From NCBI RefSeq assembly GCF_004364335.1, contig NZ_SOCR01000004.1, positions 434,001 to 498,000 of the forward strand: DNA of 64,000 bases. The letters run 5' to 3'. A program made the translations under genes and the position numbers. The notes beneath the pieces are model-generated. The model was given only the letters and a program-made list of their open reading frames with translations, searched no databases and was not told where the DNA came from. Origin of the DNA: Pseudomonas graminis. GTDB taxonomy: Bacteria; Pseudomonadota; Gammaproteobacteria; Pseudomonadales; Pseudomonadaceae. Positions 62,877 through 64,000 of the stretch are shown one piece after another (within the stretch, counting starts at the first letter, position 1; each line of letters begins with the position of its first letter).

Positions 62877-63268
62877 GTCTGCCTGGGGGCAGACTGTTTC
62901 GCCTTCGGCGACTTACTTTTGAAAAGCACCAAAAGTAAGCAAAAGTGCCTGCTCCTGGTTGGGCCCTTCGTTCCTCAGGGTTCCTTCACTCCGGTCCCGC
63001 TCCGTGGGCCCGCGCCGAACGGACATCCATGTCCTGACGGCGCTCTCGCCGCATCCATGCGGCTCGACCCACTCCGCGAGACCTGCGTTCAGCCTGCACC
63101 CAAGTCGCGATTGGCGGTGACTGGACTTTTTGTGTAGGGAGATCAAGATCAAAAGCGCGTTTAGGCAGATCAACAGCTTCCCGGCTGAAGCCGGTCCTAC
63201 GGTCGAGGTCGTCGCCAGTGTCATTGGATGCACGCCATACCCTGGTAGGACCGGCTTTAGCCGGGAAG
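62877..63268 (-). repeat. Composite repeat, copy 2 (inverted)
   Basis: Mirror-image copy of the repeat at 57231. Reading the minus strand: type E REP doublet (63268-63245 and 63200-63177), body, then hairpins CTTACTTTTG / CAAAAGTAAG (62912-62939) and GTCTGCC / GGCAGAC (62877-62894). The first stem differs from copy 1 by changes on both arms that keep pairing. Confidence 0.8.
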
Positions 63269-63310
63269 GGGCTGGTCTGGGCACCAACAATCTTGCGGTT
63301 CAACGCTTGA

Positions 63311-63405
63311 TCGTTCCCACGCTCCGCGTGGGCATGCATCCCGCGACGCTCCGCGTCACTTCGCGTACGACCTGCAAAGTGCTTTCGCCGCGTGACGCGG
63401 AGCAT
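63311..63405. repeat. Cluster of GCTCCGCGT hairpins
   Basis: CCCACGCTCCGCGTGGG and GACGCTCCGCGTC form short strong stems, and GTGACGCGGAGC later can pair back with GCTCCGCGTCAC. Similar elements are dispersed in Pseudomonas genomes. Confidence 0.65.
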
Positions 63406-63459
63406 CCGGGGCGGCATTAACGCTCCGCCCGCCGTTTCACTGGCTGTATGCATCCCCCT

Positions 63460-63546
63460 GTAGGAGCCGGCTTGCTGGCGAACGCAGTGGGTCTGTTGTG
63501 AAGATGTCGACAGACTGACTGTTTTCGCCAGCAAGCCGGCTCCTAC
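63460..63546 (+). repeat. REP doublet (REPIN), type A, 87 nt
   Basis: GTAGGAGCCGGCTTGCTGGC ... GCCAGCAAGCCGGCTCCTAC; 87 nt exactly; its right end overlaps the GNAT stop region. Confidence 0.9.
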
Positions 63547-64000
63547 GAGGTCGGCGTTGCGCCCTTATTCAACCGCGCCATGCTGATGGCGTCGACGAGG
63601 ACGCCGTCGCGTATGGCGTAGTCGCGCAGGCGGCCTTCGGTTTCGAAGCCGAATTTGCGGTAGAGCGCCAAAGCGGCTTCGTTGTCGGCAAACACGGTCA
63701 GTTCAACCCGGTGCAGGTTCATCCAGTTGTCTGCGACTTCCAGAACGGCGGCCATGAGTCGCGACCCCACCCCTTTTCCCTGCCACCCCGCCGCCACGCC
63801 CATGCCGATGGCGCCAACGTGGCGCTGGCGAATGCGCGCGTATTGCTCCAGCCCAATGTTGCCGATCACCTGACCCTGATGCAAAGCGACCAGCTTTAAT
63901 GAGCGTTCATCCGCTCCTGCCAGCCGTTTACGCCAAACATCGGCCGACTGATACGGCATCTGAAGCACCTGACGGCACACCGCGGGGTCGTTATACAACG
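63543..64000 (-). CDS. GNAT-family N-acetyltransferase (5' end beyond window)
   Basis: At least 151 aa of a GNAT enzyme; the frame is still open at the right edge, so the start lies outside. Acetyl-CoA-binding loop QGKGVGSRLMAAVL and the following NEAALALYRKFGFETEG block are clear. It transfers an acetyl group to a small amine or a protein N-terminus; the substrate cannot be told. The stop abuts the REPIN. Confidence 0.85.
   Translation of the reverse strand, partial: LYNDPAVCRQVLQMPYQSADVWRKRLAGADERSLKLVALHQGQVIGNIGLEQYARIRQRHVGAIGMGVAAGWQGKGVGSRLMAAVLEVADNWMNLHRVELTVFADNEAALALYRKFGFETEGRLRDYAIRDGVLVDAISMARLNKGATPTS

Larger units (their letters stand above)
62798..63542. other. Repeat-rich intergenic region downstream of gdhB
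   Basis: 745 bp: the gdhB terminator, the second composite repeat (62877-63268), a block of short hairpins built on GCTCCGCGT motifs (63311-63405), and a type A REPIN (63460-63546). No gene supported. Confidence 0.7.

Overview
The window is a stretch of a Pseudomonas chromosome, most likely from the fluorescens/syringae side of the genus. The support is a run of genes matching Pseudomonas order (aotQ-aotM-aotO-aotP-argR, aruCFGDBE, threonine aldolase, alaS, lysC, rsmA, tRNAs, mgtE), an AmrZ homologue, GC-rich coding with strong C/G third-position bias, and many REP-type palindromes typical of this group. No prophage, insertion sequence, integrase or CRISPR array was seen.

Layout. 1-13000: arginine/ornithine uptake (aotQMOP), its AraC-type regulator argR, and the complete arginine succinyltransferase (AST) catabolic set aruC, aruF, aruG, aruD, aruB and aruE, with a small acidic protein between aruB and aruE. 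13000-20000: a type II lumazine synthase under an FMN riboswitch, threonine aldolase, alaS, lysC, rsmA and three tRNAs (Ser-GCT and two identical Arg-ACG). 20000-24100: a secreted DUF4124-like protein, mgtE, amrZ, two small membrane or exported proteins, and tRNA-Arg(CCT). 24100-32900: signalling: a Cache-GGDEF diguanylate cyclase downstream of a stand-alone CheB domain, mqo, a chemoreceptor, and a receiver-TPR protein overlapping a small soluble histidine kinase. 32900-42000: a sugar-acid cluster (FadR-type regulator, IlvD/Edd dehydratase, two ACS-family MFS carriers, an AraD1/GguC hydrolase, an exported lactonase). 42000-49400: small secreted and membrane peptides, a GST, a cyclophilin, and sbcD-sbcC. 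49500-56500: a tightly overlapping moxR-DUF58-DUF4381-VWA-VWA/TPR-BatD operon. 56600-64000: a small acidic protein, the 180-kDa NAD-glutamate dehydrogenase gdhB, and the start-truncated end of a GNAT gene.

How the genes fit together. Arginine enters through Aot, ArgR senses it, the AST enzymes turn it into glutamate and succinate, and GdhB can pass the glutamate carbon to 2-oxoglutarate. Candidate ArgR half-sites (TGTCGC-N8-AA) lie in front of both aruC and gdhB, which would make the two ends of the window one regulon.

The most interesting non-coding signals are: (i) two inverted copies of a roughly 300-nt structured repeat, each built on a REP doublet, flanking gdhB and showing compensatory stem changes; (ii) five REP doublets of one family that are all exactly 87 nt long; (iii) an FMN riboswitch whose output hairpin covers the ribosome binding site. 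I did not find a clearly new defence, secretion or biosynthetic system. The least explained protein modules are the CheB/diguanylate cyclase pair, the receiver-TPR/kinase pair, and the sugar-acid cluster.
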